Assembly: GCF_008831285.2 (NCBI RefSeq)
Contig: NC_045140.1
Location: forward strand, 21,574,370-21,638,369
Direction of reading: 5' to 3'
Source of the DNA: Nymphaea colorata
Lineage: Eukaryota > Streptophyta > Magnoliopsida > Nymphaeales > Nymphaeaceae
DNA: 64,000 nt
Shown: piece by piece, positions 1-12,324 of the stretch
Layout: each line of letters begins with the position of its first letter
Position numbering within the stretch: the stretch's first letter is position 1
Program-made: the position numbers and the translations under genes
Notes under the pieces: generated by a model
What the model was told of the DNA's origin: nothing
The model's database searches: none
The model's input: the letters and a program-made list of their open reading frames with translations, nothing else

Positions 1-698
1 AAAGAAATGTACCTTGGTGTAGTGTATTTCTACAAAGAAACTAGGAAGCCCTCCAACTTCTTGTTTAAATCAATTACAATTTTCCTTTGCAGGCTTGGAA
101 ACAAAGCAATTTATTGCAATTTCTTGTCTGCACAACCTTTGTTAAAAAATGGTCTATCAATTCCAAACCAAATAAAGCCTTAGTCTTCAAACTGTAAGAG
201 TCTAGGCCGTCCCACTTTTTGGCTTATATCTTTTCCAATCTTTGGCATAAACTGATGGCTCTTTGCAGCAGACACTCAGCTGGTCATTCAACTAGATTGT
301 AGAAAACTTCTGCAGATAAGAGTAACAAGAACAATATTAAAAAAGAGATCTTTTAAAACATCTGGGGAGAAAGCATGGCATGGACACCCAGATTGACAGA
401 GGAAACAATGTAACTGAAATGGAAGTACTTCAGAGACAACACACCAAGACAAAGAGGTATACCGAGACATAGAGGCAAAACAAAAACCAGAATCACTCTA
501 CCATTCAAAAGCAAAAGAGTCTCACATCTACTTCGTGGGCAACACTAATTCGGGTTTCGGAGCATTAACCGTCAAGCTCTTGCTTTTTCATTTTAGGGTT
601 TTCAATTTCCTTCTAATCCATGTTTTAACTTTTACAAACCCACAAAGAAAAAGAACCCTAATCTGCTAAGCAAACAAAAGCAAAGCCACGGGTTGAGA

Positions 699-750
<52 letters not shown>

Positions 751-870
751 ACTTAAACGAGTGGGGAGCCAGATTCAAGAAAGGGAGTTTCATTACCGTA
801 GAGATGTGTCCTCTAAACGTGGCGCCACCCCTCGAGGAAGAATGAAATGAAGCAGTTTCCTGGTTTGGCA
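1..870. repeat. Duplicated upstream flank of an NLR gene lying left of the window
   Basis: This stretch matches, with small differences, the DNA upstream of NLR gene A. It begins at the equivalent of position 17245, only about 58 bp before A's start codon, and can be followed to about 19470. No gene is seen inside. Relative to A's flank it lacks about 1.1 kb (17730-18846). The match implies that another minus-strand NLR starts roughly 60 bp left of position 1. That gene itself is inferred, not seen. Confidence 0.75.
694..749. repeat. (GA)n microsatellite
   Basis: Nearly pure GA dinucleotide run. A shorter, broken GA-rich stretch sits at the matching place in the flank of gene A (about 19020-19170). 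Confidence 0.95.
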
Positions 871-1214
871 GAAAAGGAGCGAAGCAAACTTTATAGGGAT
901 TTATATCAGAAATTTCCTGCTGGACTCGGGTCTCTTGCGGGGAAGGTAGAAGGGGTTTTCCTGGAAAAATTTTAGCAGCTGGAGTGTCGACGCCGAGGTA
1001 GGGATTTCACCATACGTGTCCACGTTAGCTCTGGGCCCAGTGCCAGCTTTCCACGTGTCTTCTCTTTGGTTTCATCTCCCCGCGTGTCTTTGACTGCAAG
1101 AATAACTGTTCCTTTTTCGGAAGCATGGCGATGGAAGAGGTCGATGTTGGCCAGGAGCGCTTCTGCGCTTTTTGCTTCACATAAACAGCTTCGGCGAAAG
1201 TAGCCATTAGAGCC

Positions 1215-4200
1215 GTCAAGTCCGCACACGGATTCTTGTTCCGATTGTCTTTTCAACCTGCCTTTCTCTTCTATTCAAGAAAATCAGGGGGAAACTGACG
1301 ACGAAAAAATGGATTCAAGCTTCTGCAATGGACCGAGGTAATATAAATTGATGAGATCTGTTCAAAGTCTTCATTGGAGCTGATGATGATCAGGGCAAGC
1401 AAATGTTCTGAGGTATTTAACGTGCATATTCAATTCTCCGACTGCGTCATTTGCGGGGACACGGCCGAGACATGGCTTTATGTTATGTGCTCAGAAACAT
1501 GCAATTTCTGGGACGAAGGGGACTTCGGTTCCCACCGTCGTAATATTTAATGATGGATGCGCTGCATCGGTTGACGCAGCCCGTGCAGGCTTTTCAGGAT
1601 CTTTCTCAACAAAAACACCACTGAGAAGATTGAAAAGCCCTCTGGGGTCTTCCCTTCTCAAGAGCCTTTTCTCCGCGCTTGCAGCTCCACAAGTTTCCAT
1701 TCATTTCTTTTGTAACGACAAGCAGCTTCCAGTTTATTCAAGCTCGAATTGGAAGTTGGGACTTGCGAGCCAATTTACGTCGAGCGTCTTCGGAACGCTG
1801 AAGCGCCTTTCCCTGCAGGCTTTGCAATGTCCCAAAGAATGCGGGAGATACGAGAAGGGTGGGGTCCTTCTTGCTAGTTCTTATGATGAAACACTTCTCT
1901 AAAAACACAGCAGCTTCCTTTATTTTGCTGGAAAAAAAAATTATCATAGTCAAACTAACTTTTATGTGGTTTGGATATAATGTTAGGTTTGGAAGATGAC
2001 AATTTTTCTTCGTTAGGACAGCCGGTAGCGGAGGTAGGTGTGGGCCACTTACCCAACCCACTCCTGTCAATATCAGCCACTGAAAAGTTTTATTGATAAG
2101 AGAGAACTAGATTAGGATTTATGTAATATTCATACCTCAAGTCAATGTCCTATACACGCCAAACCCAACTATAAAATTTTTTAATTATGCCATTGAACAC
2201 AACTAGGGAAATTGTCTTGTGGGTAAACGTCCATCGTCAATGGATGAGATTTCCTTTGGATTTGTATTGGATATTTCTTTAGTATGACCTTCAAGTTAAT
2301 ATGACCTTCAAGTTAAGTCTAAGGTCACGTCATTCCGATGTGTAAAAGGAAATACTGGGGTAAACAATCTAATGTCTACTTGGGCATTCATAGACTCGTC
2401 AAAATCCGGCTAAGGTTGAAGTTAGAAGAGCCCATAGATCCAATTTTTCATTTATATACTAGAAAACACTTGCTTATCTTTTTATTGAGAAATGCATCTA
2501 CCAAAAGTGAAGGTATGTTCATGAATGAAAGAAGGGCACCACATTGACTTTGTTGGATCTAATGTCATCTTGAGAAATACATTTACAATAAGAGTGATCT
2601 ATACATGTTAGTTTTTTATCTTCTTTTTTACCCTATAGACCGCTAGCTAAGTCATTGGCCAGCCCTACTTGATATGGAGCGGGCTTGGGCTCGAGCCGGG
2701 CAGCAGCCTATAATTGCGACCCGAGCTTCATTCAAGAATCTAAACCCGAGCAGCAGCCTAGAATTTAAAAATATAAATATAAATATAAAATAATATATAA
2801 ATGTAATTTAATCATAACAAAATATATATAATTATATATAAATATTAAAATATTAAATAAATATAAATTATCTCACTTAATTGAACTGAGTAGGGCCCAC
2901 TCAAAAAGACCTAGCACTCAATTTCTAGGCTCAGGCCTAGGCCCAAGTCGGGGCCCGTTGGCGAGGCTTACTGCTTGTTGTTGGCTACGAACTTAAAAAA
3001 CTTTGTTTTTTTTTTTTGGGCCAAATGGCTCCTTTCCCTTTCATTATGTGGAAGTGGCTGTCCCTTGACATGCAGTTTGAAACATAAGAATCGTCACGGC
3101 TGCTTGTGTTTTCTTAATGAAATTAAAATTGTCAAAAACTCTAGCCATGTTACATTTGAATTTTTTTTTTCTTTTAGGTGATCCATGGATACACAATTGG
3201 TCATCTTTAATCCATTTCCTTGACCCCGATTTTATTGTGTAGAGAATTATGAGCAGCTGGAAATTGACAAGGGATTGCATACAGAGTACATAGGCCTTGG
3301 TAGGAACCCGTCATTCTAATGCGGCCATTTTTTTCCCCTCTTGCTCTACCGAGCGCAGGATAGATGGGCAAGCGGGGTTGCATGAGGCATATTGTGACTG
3401 TTTCTGAATATTAACTTTTTGGTCGTTTTGTCACCTACGGTGTCCGCAGCTGGCGATGGGAAGGAGAGTGAGACGATAGGGACAGGAAGAAGGCCTGGAA
3501 GTGTCGGTTGCTGAGGGCCCAAAAGGCCAAGGGGATGCTGTATTTGAGACGAGGGGAAGATGGTAGGTAGGTGGGAATAAAGAAGTGAGACCTACAAAAA
3601 TTAACAAAACCCATGTGATTCAAGAGGAGTGGGCCAAGAGAGTGAGAAGAGAAAGGAGTTAGCATCCTCAATTAAACGCGCCGACACTCTATAGGCCACG
3701 TGCATCCGTTAGTAAAGAGGAAAGGCGGCTCAGAATGAGGTGAATCACTATCCCGGGAAGGCTCTAGAGAAGAGGTTGTCGCCGGAAATATAGGCTAGAC
3801 GCCGGAAAATCACCCTGAGAATTGCAACGAAACCCACGAACTTCCACTCTAAGGTTCTGTATACGTGGAGATCAAAATGCTTGGAGTATATAAGTGCAAT
3901 ATATTTGCTCTCTCAGTGGCTTTTATCGACCAGTGGGGAGCCAAAATCGGAGACGGCAGTTTCATAACCATAGACCTGCCCGTTCGATTTCCCGGCCTCT
4001 CTCCCCTCGCCTGAACCCAAATCGGAGCCAAAGTCCCTCGAGGAAAAAATGAAAAGAAGCAGTCTGCTGGTTTGGATGGGGGAGTAACGCCTCTGGAAAG
4101 GTGGCAGCTTCATTTCTTGGAATTTAAATGCGAAGGAGAGAGGCATTTTCCGGCATCCGCCGTCTACCACGTGCAGGGACCTACGGGGAAAATGTAGGGG

Positions 4201-5285
4201 GACTTCCCGGAATACTGGGGGCGTAACCAACAACCAGGAGTTGTAGAGAAACATGTAAATATGAATTAAATAGGATTCCATTTGAAGCTAGAAAAGCGGC
4301 AAACCACTCAATCCTAAAGTAGTCCCTTTTGGAGTCCGATTTGTAATAACCTTCTACAAATTTTAAAATACCCCAATTTTCAGTTAATTATTTTGGGCGC
4401 ATAAATGTGCACGCAACTCCCTCTCCCTTAGGTGCATAAAGAACCGAAGAACGCTGACGCTGAGGTAGCTGAGTTATTAAGGGAGACAAGTTATGAAACC
4501 CTCTATTGAGAAGGGGAGGAAAGGACCGAAGAACGCTGAGGTAGCTGATTCTAGGAAAGCTAACTGACTGCAGGAATGCAAAATTGTTCTTCACCAAGAG
4601 AATGGTCATAGGAAGAAGCTAGCCATGGCCACGCGAGCTTCTGGACGTCACATAAACAACTTCGGCGAAAGGAGCCATTAGAACTCTCAAGTCCGCAGGT
4701 CGATTCTTGTACCGATTGTCTTTTCAACCTGCCTTTCTCTTGTATTCAAGAAAAGCAGGAGGAGCCTGACGGCCTGACGATGAAAAGATGGATCCGAGCT
4801 TCTGCAACGGAACGAAGTGATATAAATCAATAAGAAGTATTCAAAGACTTCATCCAAGCTGACGATGATCATGGCAAGCAAATCTAGCAATGAAATAGTC
4901 TTTCCACGACTTCCCTTCTTTTCATGAAAAAAGAAAAAGTCATAGATCAGAGTAAGTTTAGTATGGCCTCGCAATAAGGTCATCCTTTAAAGACAAGACA
5001 ATTTTTCTCCGCTAAGGCAGCTGGAGAAATTCTCTTCTACAAATATCGGCTAATCTGCAATTAATGAGATTGATGGAACTTTCCCACTTGTTGAGTGTGG
5101 TAGAGGTAGAAAAACATGAAGCAGAAAGGTGGTTGATCAATATGCATGAATGGAACAGAAAAGGGAAAAGTGATAGTTTCGCAATAGAAATCCTCCTGGA
5201 AGCGTAAAAATTTAAAATTTGGTTCCGGGTTCAGACTGCTATTGTCGATCGAATTGCTGCTACAACTTGACTGAAATACTTGATC
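1215..5285. repeat. Tandem segmental duplication, copy 1 (no intact gene)
   Basis: This block and the next (5286-10510) share the same order of sequence words. These include a module at about 1215-1480, the AT-rich repeat at 2641-2975, a GGAAGGAGAGTGAGACGATA word at 3456 and 7620, and a module at 4690-5110 matching 9920-10320. Its first 200 bp also recur at its own end, so the module occurs four times in all. Short open frames inside are not conserved between copies, and I see no supportable gene. Confidence 0.75.
2641..2975. repeat. Dispersed repeat with GC-rich arms and AT-rich core, copy 1
   Basis: GC-rich arms full of GGGC/GCCC words flank an almost pure A/T core of about 130 bp. Copies with the same design occur at 6250-6600, 21735-22035 and 29095-29385. 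The class is not identified. It has no open frame. Confidence 0.55.
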
Positions 5286-6249
5286 GAATTCCGCACATGG
5301 ATTCTCTTTCCGATTGTCTTTTCAACCTGCCTTTCTCTTATATTCAGGAAAATCAGGGGGAAACTGACGGCCTCTGACGATAAAAGGATGGATTCAAGCT
5401 TCTGCAATGGACCGAAGTGATGTAAATTGATAAGAACTATTCAAAGTCTTCATTGAAGCTGATGATGATCATGGCAAGCAAATGTTCTGGGAAGCAATGC
5501 TCCAGCTTTCGGTAGGCAATTTCTGAGGTATTTAACGTGCATATTCAATTCTCCGTCTGCGTCATATTCAATTCTTCATCCAAAAGCATACCAGCTTCCT
5601 TTATTTTGCTAAAAAATATAGATATATATATATATATATATCATACGTCAAACTAGCTTTTATATGGTTTGGATATAATGTCAAGTTTTAAAAATGACAA
5701 ATTTTCTTTGCTAGACAGCCACTAGGGGAGGTAGGTGTGAACTGGTGTGAGCGACTACCCACGCCGGTCAATACCAGCCCCTAAAAAGTTTTATTAAGAG
5801 AGAACTAGATTTGGGTTTATGTAATATCCATACCTCACGTCAATGTCCTATAGGCACCAAAGGTTACCGCCCCTTTAATAAAATTTTCTAACTACCCCGT
5901 TGAAGACAGCTAGGGAAATTGTCTTCGGTGTAAATGTCCAACCCCAATGGATGAGATTGCCTGTGGATTTGTATTGAAAATTTCTTCGGTATGACCTTCA
6001 CGTAAGTCTAAGGCCACATCATTCTGACGTGTAAAAGGAAATACAGGGGTAAACAATCCAATTTCTGCCTTGGCATTCATAGACTTGTCATATATATGCT
6101 AGAAAACACTTGCTTTGCTTTTTATTGAGAAATGCATCTACCTACCACAAGAGAAGGTATGTTCATGAAAGAAGGGCACCACATTGTCATTTTGAGAAAT
6201 ACATTTACAAGAAGTGGTGATCTATACATGTTCGTTTTTTATCTTCTTT

Positions 6250-6600
6250 TTTACCCTACCGACCGCTAGCTAAGTCATGTGGCCAGCCCTACCTGAGAAG
6301 AAGCGGGCTTGGTCTAGGGCTCGTGCCGGGCAACAACTTATAATTGTGGCCCGAGCTACGTTCAAGAATCTAAACCTAAGTTTGGTCCAACCCAATTAAC
6401 ATTAAAAATATATTTTTAAATATAAAATAATATATAAATGTAAATCATAATAAAAATTATATAATTATATATATAATAAAAATTTAATAAAGTGGAGCCC
6501 ACCCAAGCTGACTTGTCGCTCAATTTATGGGCTTGGGCCTAGGCCCAAGTCAGGCCTGACGTCCAGGCTTACCGCTAGTTGTTGGCTAGTGCGAGCATCC
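6250..6600. repeat. GC-arm / AT-core dispersed repeat, copy 2
   Basis: Copy of the 2641-2975 repeat, carried within the tandem segmental duplication. It keeps the arm words around CGGGCTTGG and GGCCTAGGCCCAAGTC, with an A/T core between them. Confidence 0.55.
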
Positions 6601-7124
6601 TTCCACCATGCATGCAAAAGACAGAACTTGTTTTTGGTTCAATGGCTCCTTCATCTTTCATGATGTAGAAATGGTTGGCCATTGACATGTAGTAGTTTGA
6701 AACATAACAATCACAATCGTTCACGGCTGCTTGTGTTTTCTTAAACGAATTTAAAATTGTCAAAAAAACTCTAGCTGTGTTACATTTGACTTTTTTTTTT
6801 CCTTTTGGGTGGGTAAACAATGTTCTCTTTAATCCCTTTTCCTTGACCCGGATTTTAATGTGTACATAATTATGAGCAGCTGGAAACAAGGAATTCCATA
6901 TAGTTACGCAATGCATTGGCCTTGTCGGTTTCTCTTTTATCTTTTCTTTTCCTATTTTGCTTAAGGAGCCCAGTATAGATGGCCAAGCAAGGGTGCATGA
7001 GGCGGCATGTCTAGTCATATTTAATTATTGCAGTCCCCACTTTACTTGGAGGATGTGAGTTTGAGTAGAGCAGCAAGTGTGAGCAGTCTTCAGAAATATT
7101 GTGAAAGATTAATGTTTATTAAGG

Positions 7125-7556
7125 ATGTCAATATATCTTATTCGGATTGGATATCTGACTTTAAAAAAAAATAGATATGAAAAAAAAATTAATTTCATAA
7201 AAAATAGAATCAGATTCGGATTTAAGAAACAAAATGACATTTGATCAGATTCAGATTTAGATAAACATAACATTTGGTCAGATTGGAATTCAGATCGGGG
7301 TTAGTTTTAAACAAATATCTTATATCTAATATCTAATGTTCTTGCATTTTAAAAATGGACGAGCTTTGGCTCAAAATTTGGTTTCAGAATTGGATATGAA
7401 TATAAAAGTCAGCAGAGCGTAATTCAGATTTCAAATTCAGATTCATATATTCTTTGTCCAAATTTTAAATCTGAATTATCGTATTAATGTTTGAATATCC
7501 AAATAGACAAATACAATTAAAAGTATATCTAATTCGAATAGGATCCGTTGACATCA
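7125..7556. mobile_element. MITE-like non-autonomous element with terminal inverted repeats
   Basis: The left end reads GGATGTCAA followed by an ATCTTATTCGGATT-like word. The right end is its imperfect inverse, finishing TTGACATC. The interior is AT-rich with no coding potential. The matching place in the other duplication copy (about 3412) reads straight through from an ATTAA-type word to TTTTTGGTCG, so it is an empty site. Relatives lie at about 41625-42086 and 55205-55480, in reverse orientation. Confidence 0.6.
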
Positions 7557-8969
7557 ATTGTTTGGTCGTTTTGTCACCTACTCCTATAAAAAGGTGCCCG
7601 CAGGCAAGAACTCTGGCGATGGGAAGGAGAGTGAGACGATAGGGACAGGAAGAAGGCCTGGAAGTGTCGGTTGCTGAGGGGCCAAAAGGCCAAGGGAATC
7701 CTCACGAGGCGAAGGTGGTAGGTAGGTGGGAATAAAGAAGTGAGACCCACAAAAATTAACAAAACCCATGTGATTCAAGAGGAGTGAGAAGAGAAAGGAG
7801 TTAGCATCCTCAATTAAACGCGCCGACACTCGTGCATCCGTTAGTAAAGAAGAAAGGCGGCTCAGAATGAGGTGAATCACTATCCCGGGAAGGCTCTACA
7901 GAAGAGGTTGTCGCCGGAAATATAGGCTAGACGCCGGAAAATCACCCTGAGAATTGCAACGAAACCCACGAACTTCCACTCTAAGGTTCTCTTTGAATAC
8001 CCTGGAACTAAATACTTGGACATCAAAATGCTTGGAACATATAAGTGCAATATATTTCCTCTCTCAGTGGCTTTTATCGAGCTGCAGGGAGGGAGCACTT
8101 AAACCAGTGGGAAGCCAAGATCAGAGAGGGGCAGTTTCATAACCATAGACCTGCCCGTTCAATTTTCGGCCAACCCTGCCCTCGCCTGAACCCAAATCGG
8201 AGCCAAAATCTCTCGAGGAAGAATTAAAAGAAGCACTCTGCTGGTTTGGATGGGGGAGTAACGCCACTTTATAAATCTGGAAAGGCGGCAGCTTCATTTT
8301 TTAGAATTGAAATGCCAAGGAGAGTGGCATTTTCCGGCATCCCCCGTCTACCATGTGCAGGGACCCGCGGAGAAAATGTAGGGGGACTTCCCGGAACACT
8401 GGGGACGGAACCAACAAAGAGGAATTGTAGAGAAACATGTAAATATGAATTAAATAGGATTCCATTTGAAGCTAGAAAAGTGGCAAACCACTCAATCCTA
8501 AAGTAGCCTCCTTTGGAGTCTGACTTTTAGTAGTAACCTGCTTCTACAGGAAAAAAAGTTAATGATTAAAAAAAGTTTTTTTTTTTTTTTTCTATACTAC
8601 AATTCCATTCTTGCATATATTGTTTCTTGCAACTCTCACTTCTATTCTATGCACCTTTCGCTGCTGTCAGGCTGGTTATATAAGTACACAAATTTATGCA
8701 CCATCCCATGTAATAGTCAGACTGACTCAGGTTATAAAAAGAAAATCTTTCTGTACAAAGATCAAAATGGTAATAGAAAAATTAGAAGTCAAAAAAATAT
8801 TTCTTTTTATAAAATTTTAAAAATAGCCCAATTCTCAGTTAATTATATTGGGTGCATATATGTGCACGCAGCTCCCTCTCCTTTAGGTGCATAAAGAACC
8901 GAAGAACGCTGACGCTGAGGTAGCTGAGTTATTATGAGAGACAAGTTATGAAACCCGCTATTGAGAAGT

Positions 8970-9745
8970 AGAGGAAAATATAAAAGATTGAGGAATAGAA
9001 GAAAGTGTTGAAAAGATATTAAAAAGGCAAAACAATTAAAAAATGAAAAACTTTATTTCATTAAACATGCATCCATGATTCTTAATTACACAATGTAGAG
9101 AAAGTACTTAAATAGATAACATTCCCATAATCTTGGAAACTAAATCTAATTTTATGAAAAGATTTTATTTTTCATTATCATTAATTTTGATTTATCTTGT
9201 CATGATTCTTTCTTATTTTTCATTATCATTAATTTTGATTTATCTTGTTAGGATTCTTTCTTTGAATCTCTTTAGATACGACTTCCTTTCAAACTTACTA
9301 CTTACATTCTCCCTCAAATTGGATGATGAATTTAAAAGTTTAAGTTTGCTGTTGTTCATTCAATCTCTTTGATGGTGATTCGGTGAGCCCAAATTTGTCT
9401 CATGAAGTTTTGCTTCAAAAGGATCAAGCCCTTGCTTTGAGGAAGAAGACATTGATCTCTTTGGTCTTCTCAAGTCATCTTTGGGCTTGAATCTTTTTCT
9501 CTTGCTTTTGTAAATGCCAAAGTTGAAAAAAATATAAAAGAAGCGAAACAAACAATTAAAAACTTAATTTTGTTAAATATGCATGGTTTTTCATCGTGTA
9601 AGACATCATAAATCTTAATTACACAACGCAGAGAAAGTGCTTAAATAAGTGACTTTCCTATAATTTTGGCAATGATAAGTTTGAAAACTAAATATAATTT
9701 TATGAAAAGAATTTATTCTTTTTATCGTTAATTTTGATTTATCAG
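8970..9745 (-). mobile_element. Small LTR-retrotransposon remnant (TRIM-like)
   Basis: Two similar AT-rich arms (about 9000-9306 and 9540-9745) flank a short interior. On the minus strand the interior ends in a purine tract (TTTGAGGGAGAATG), followed at 9306 by TGTAAG. That is the layout of a polypurine tract next to a 3' LTR. The interior has a minus-strand frame of about 60 codons with no recognised domain. The matching place in copy 1 of the duplication lacks the whole block. Boundaries are approximate, and no clear primer-binding site was found. Confidence 0.45.
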
Positions 9746-10510
9746 ATTCTTAAAAATGATTGAAGGACGCAGAGGTAGTTGAATCTACCAAAGCTGACTG
9801 CCGGAATGCAAAATTGTCCTTCACCAAAAGCATGGTCATAGGACGGAGTTGGCCATGGCAGTGCGAGCTTCTGGACATCACCTAAACAACTTCGCGAAAG
9901 GTGCCATTATAACTGTCAAGTCCTCACGCCAATTCTTGTACCGATTGTCTTTTCAACCTGCCTTTCTCTTGTACTCAAAGCAGGAGGTGCCTGACGGCCT
10001 GACAATGAAAAGATGGATCCAAGCTTCTGCAACGGAACTAAGTGATATAAATTAAATAAGAACTATTCAAAGACTTCATCGAAGCTGGCGATGATCATGG
10101 CAAGCAAATCTAGCACTTCCCTTACTTTCATGAAAAAAAAAAATCATAGATCAGAATAAGTTTTGTATGGTCTCACAATAAGGATATGCTTTAAAGATAA
10201 GACAGTTTTTCTCCGCTAAGACAGCTGGGGAAATTCTCTTCTGCAAATATCGGTTAATCTGCAATTAATGAGATTGATGGAACTTTCCAACTAGCTGAGG
10301 GTGGTAGAGGTAGAAAAACATGAAGCAGAAAGGCGGTTGATCAATATGCATGAAGGGAACAGAAAAGGGAAGAGTGACATAGTTTTGCAATTGAAATCCT
10401 CCCGGAAGCGTAAACATTCAAAATTTAATTCCGGGTTCAGAATGATATTGACATTCAAAATTTAACTATTGACGATCGAGTTGCTGCTACTACTTGACTG
10501 AATTACTGAT

Positions 10511-11453
10511 GCTACATCTGAAATGCATCAACCCATTGTGACTGTCCCTGAACAATGACTTCTTGGCTCCTTTTGTCGCCTACTCCATATAAAAAGTTGA
10601 CATATATCCTGTGAGATACAACTGCATGCCTACGACACCAAATGTCTCTCATCAGCTGCGGGAATGCCAGTTTTCCAACTCAGATCGAATATGTTTGGAG
10701 TTATAATTTTCTAGGAGTTGGTGCAATATGGGTAACGTAGGAAGCAAAAAGTTGAATGTTTGATGGAAATAAAGACAATCACAAACAGAGAAGAAACGGG
10801 ACGGGAATCCCATCTCTGGCATGTTTGCATTGGAAAAAATTCAAAGTAGAAATTGTATCCCATGAGCATAAACATTTTAGATTTGAAACTTGAGAATGCT
10901 ATGCACCGTCGGTCTCGCTGTCTCCTCATAAAACACAACTGGCACCGGTGACGACCATCACAGTTGTAGCTTTTGTGGTGAAGCGATCACCAGTATAGAT
11001 CTATCGCTACTTACACAGCCATCCTCAAGAGTACCGGCGAAATAACTCACCGCTATAGCCTGGGTGTCCTAACTGCGTCCTAAATCACTCAGGCTTTTCT
11101 ATTTTATTGCCGCACTCGAGTTACATCGAGTCGAGTCGAGTGCGCACTGGACATAGGTGCGGCTCCGATTCACACCGAGCCTAATTAGAATGTCATATTA
11201 CTAAATTACTATGCAATACAATTATTCAAGTATGTTGTATACATTAATAACTTAATAATTGTAATAATAACATGTACATGCTTATTCTGTTATATAAATA
11301 ATAAATTAATAATAATAATAATAATAAATACCCTCAAGGTACCGTTATGAGTACCGGCGATAGTAATCACCTGTACCAGTAGGTACCGCAAAAGAGCAAT
11401 TGCTACGAACGCCATAGATTTAGTCCTCATAATAACACATAGCTACGACATTC
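10511..11453. other. Intergenic, no gene seen
   Basis: Contains a short tandem of GAGTC-type words near 11115-11145 and an AATAAT-rich run at about 11305-11330. Short frames show no family resemblance. I see nothing supportable here. Confidence 0.6.
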
Positions 11454-11555
11454 GAACTCGATCTTGAAGAGGATCAGCGTCTTCCTCACTTCCCTGATCG
11501 CTCTTATTAAGCCCTCGATCATAGAGAGAACTGATTCGAAAATCGGCTCCACCAT
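11454..11555 (-). pseudogene. N-terminal NLR (RPW8) fragment
   Basis: The minus strand from the ATG at 11555 reads MVEPIFESVLSMIEGLIRAI and continues into a VRKT-like stretch. This matches the first roughly 35 residues of genes B and C (MVEPI.IS..SIIKGLI.VI.EVRKTHELF), then similarity stops. The sequence before the ATG also resembles the 5' flank of B and C. No NB-ARC or LRR sequence follows in order, so this is a stump rather than a gene. Confidence 0.75.
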
Positions 11556-12324
11556 TTTTGCTTTTTCCTCAACTTAATTCGCCGCTTTTGCCAATCCAAG
11601 CGGTCGTCACTAACTCCTCTAAAATCTCGCTAATGGGGAATTCAGCCGGATTAGAAATATCGCGTGGTTTTAAAATCTTAGGTTTCAATGAGCTTCTTTA
11701 GCATTCTCTCTCTACCTTTACCTGTCAGACCCTCCCCCTTCTGATTTGCCCAATTTGAAGTTCATGAATTTCAAAAGAGATCCTAAATTATCAAAGACAA
11801 AGATCTGCAGTGTAATAGTCCAAAATATAAAATCTCAAACCCATAGTTTTTACAGTAAAGGTGAGGATTTGAGATCCACGTTGGAGCAGATGGTGAAATC
11901 TATCACTGGATTCCAGCTATCATGGATTTGGGAGGAATTGATATCCGTGGAGAATCCAACCCAACTTTAAGGTTTTACCTTTTTATTTTGTAATTTTTAA
12001 ATCAACTTTCAACATTTGAAAAATTGTTTTCAAAATCGTGATTCAGCCCAAATATTTAAGTTCTATTAACTTGGTTCAATAAAAGTTTTTTAAATAAAAT
12101 ACTCTTTATATTTTAAAGAACTCTTTTGATTGAATGCCGACATTGACAAACATTGGCATCGAGGAACTTCTCATTTCAGCAGTCAAACATTTCCTCGAAA
12201 TTAGTTAAGAAATACTTTTAAAATATCTAGTAAATCAAGGAAAAAACTAATATAAAATGACTCATCCGGCCAAAGCAGCACCATTTTAATTTACAATAAG
12301 TAGAAGACGTTAAGTTACATGTTA
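11556..12324. other. Intergenic, no gene seen
   Basis: The first 100 bp or so resemble the NLR 5' flank. The remainder is AT-rich with only short frames. No RNA gene or element ends were recognised. Confidence 0.55.

Larger units (their letters stand above)
5286..10510. repeat. Tandem segmental duplication, copy 2 (enlarged by insertions)
   Basis: Second copy of the block before it. It is longer because it carries extra DNA at 7125-7556 (MITE-like), about 8550-8810 (AT-rich, with a poly-T run) and about 8970-9745 (LTR-remnant-like). Copy 1 lacks all three, so copy 1 supplies the empty sites. A (TA)n run lies at 5621-5641. No intact gene is seen. Confidence 0.72.

Noticed and set aside
972-1256. 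94-codon minus-strand frame
   Set aside because: Falls partly in the four-copy module. The corresponding frames at 4690, 5290 and 9920 are broken, so there is no sign of selection on protein.
1480-1902. 140-codon plus-strand frame
   Set aside because: No domain and not kept in the tandem copy. A related stretch near 19900 is read in another context, so it is probably repeat DNA.
9133-9372. 79-codon plus-strand hydrophobic frame
   Set aside because: Made by two copies of an AT-rich tandem word (TTTTCATTATCATTAATTTT) in the LTR-like arm. Composition artefact, not a membrane protein.
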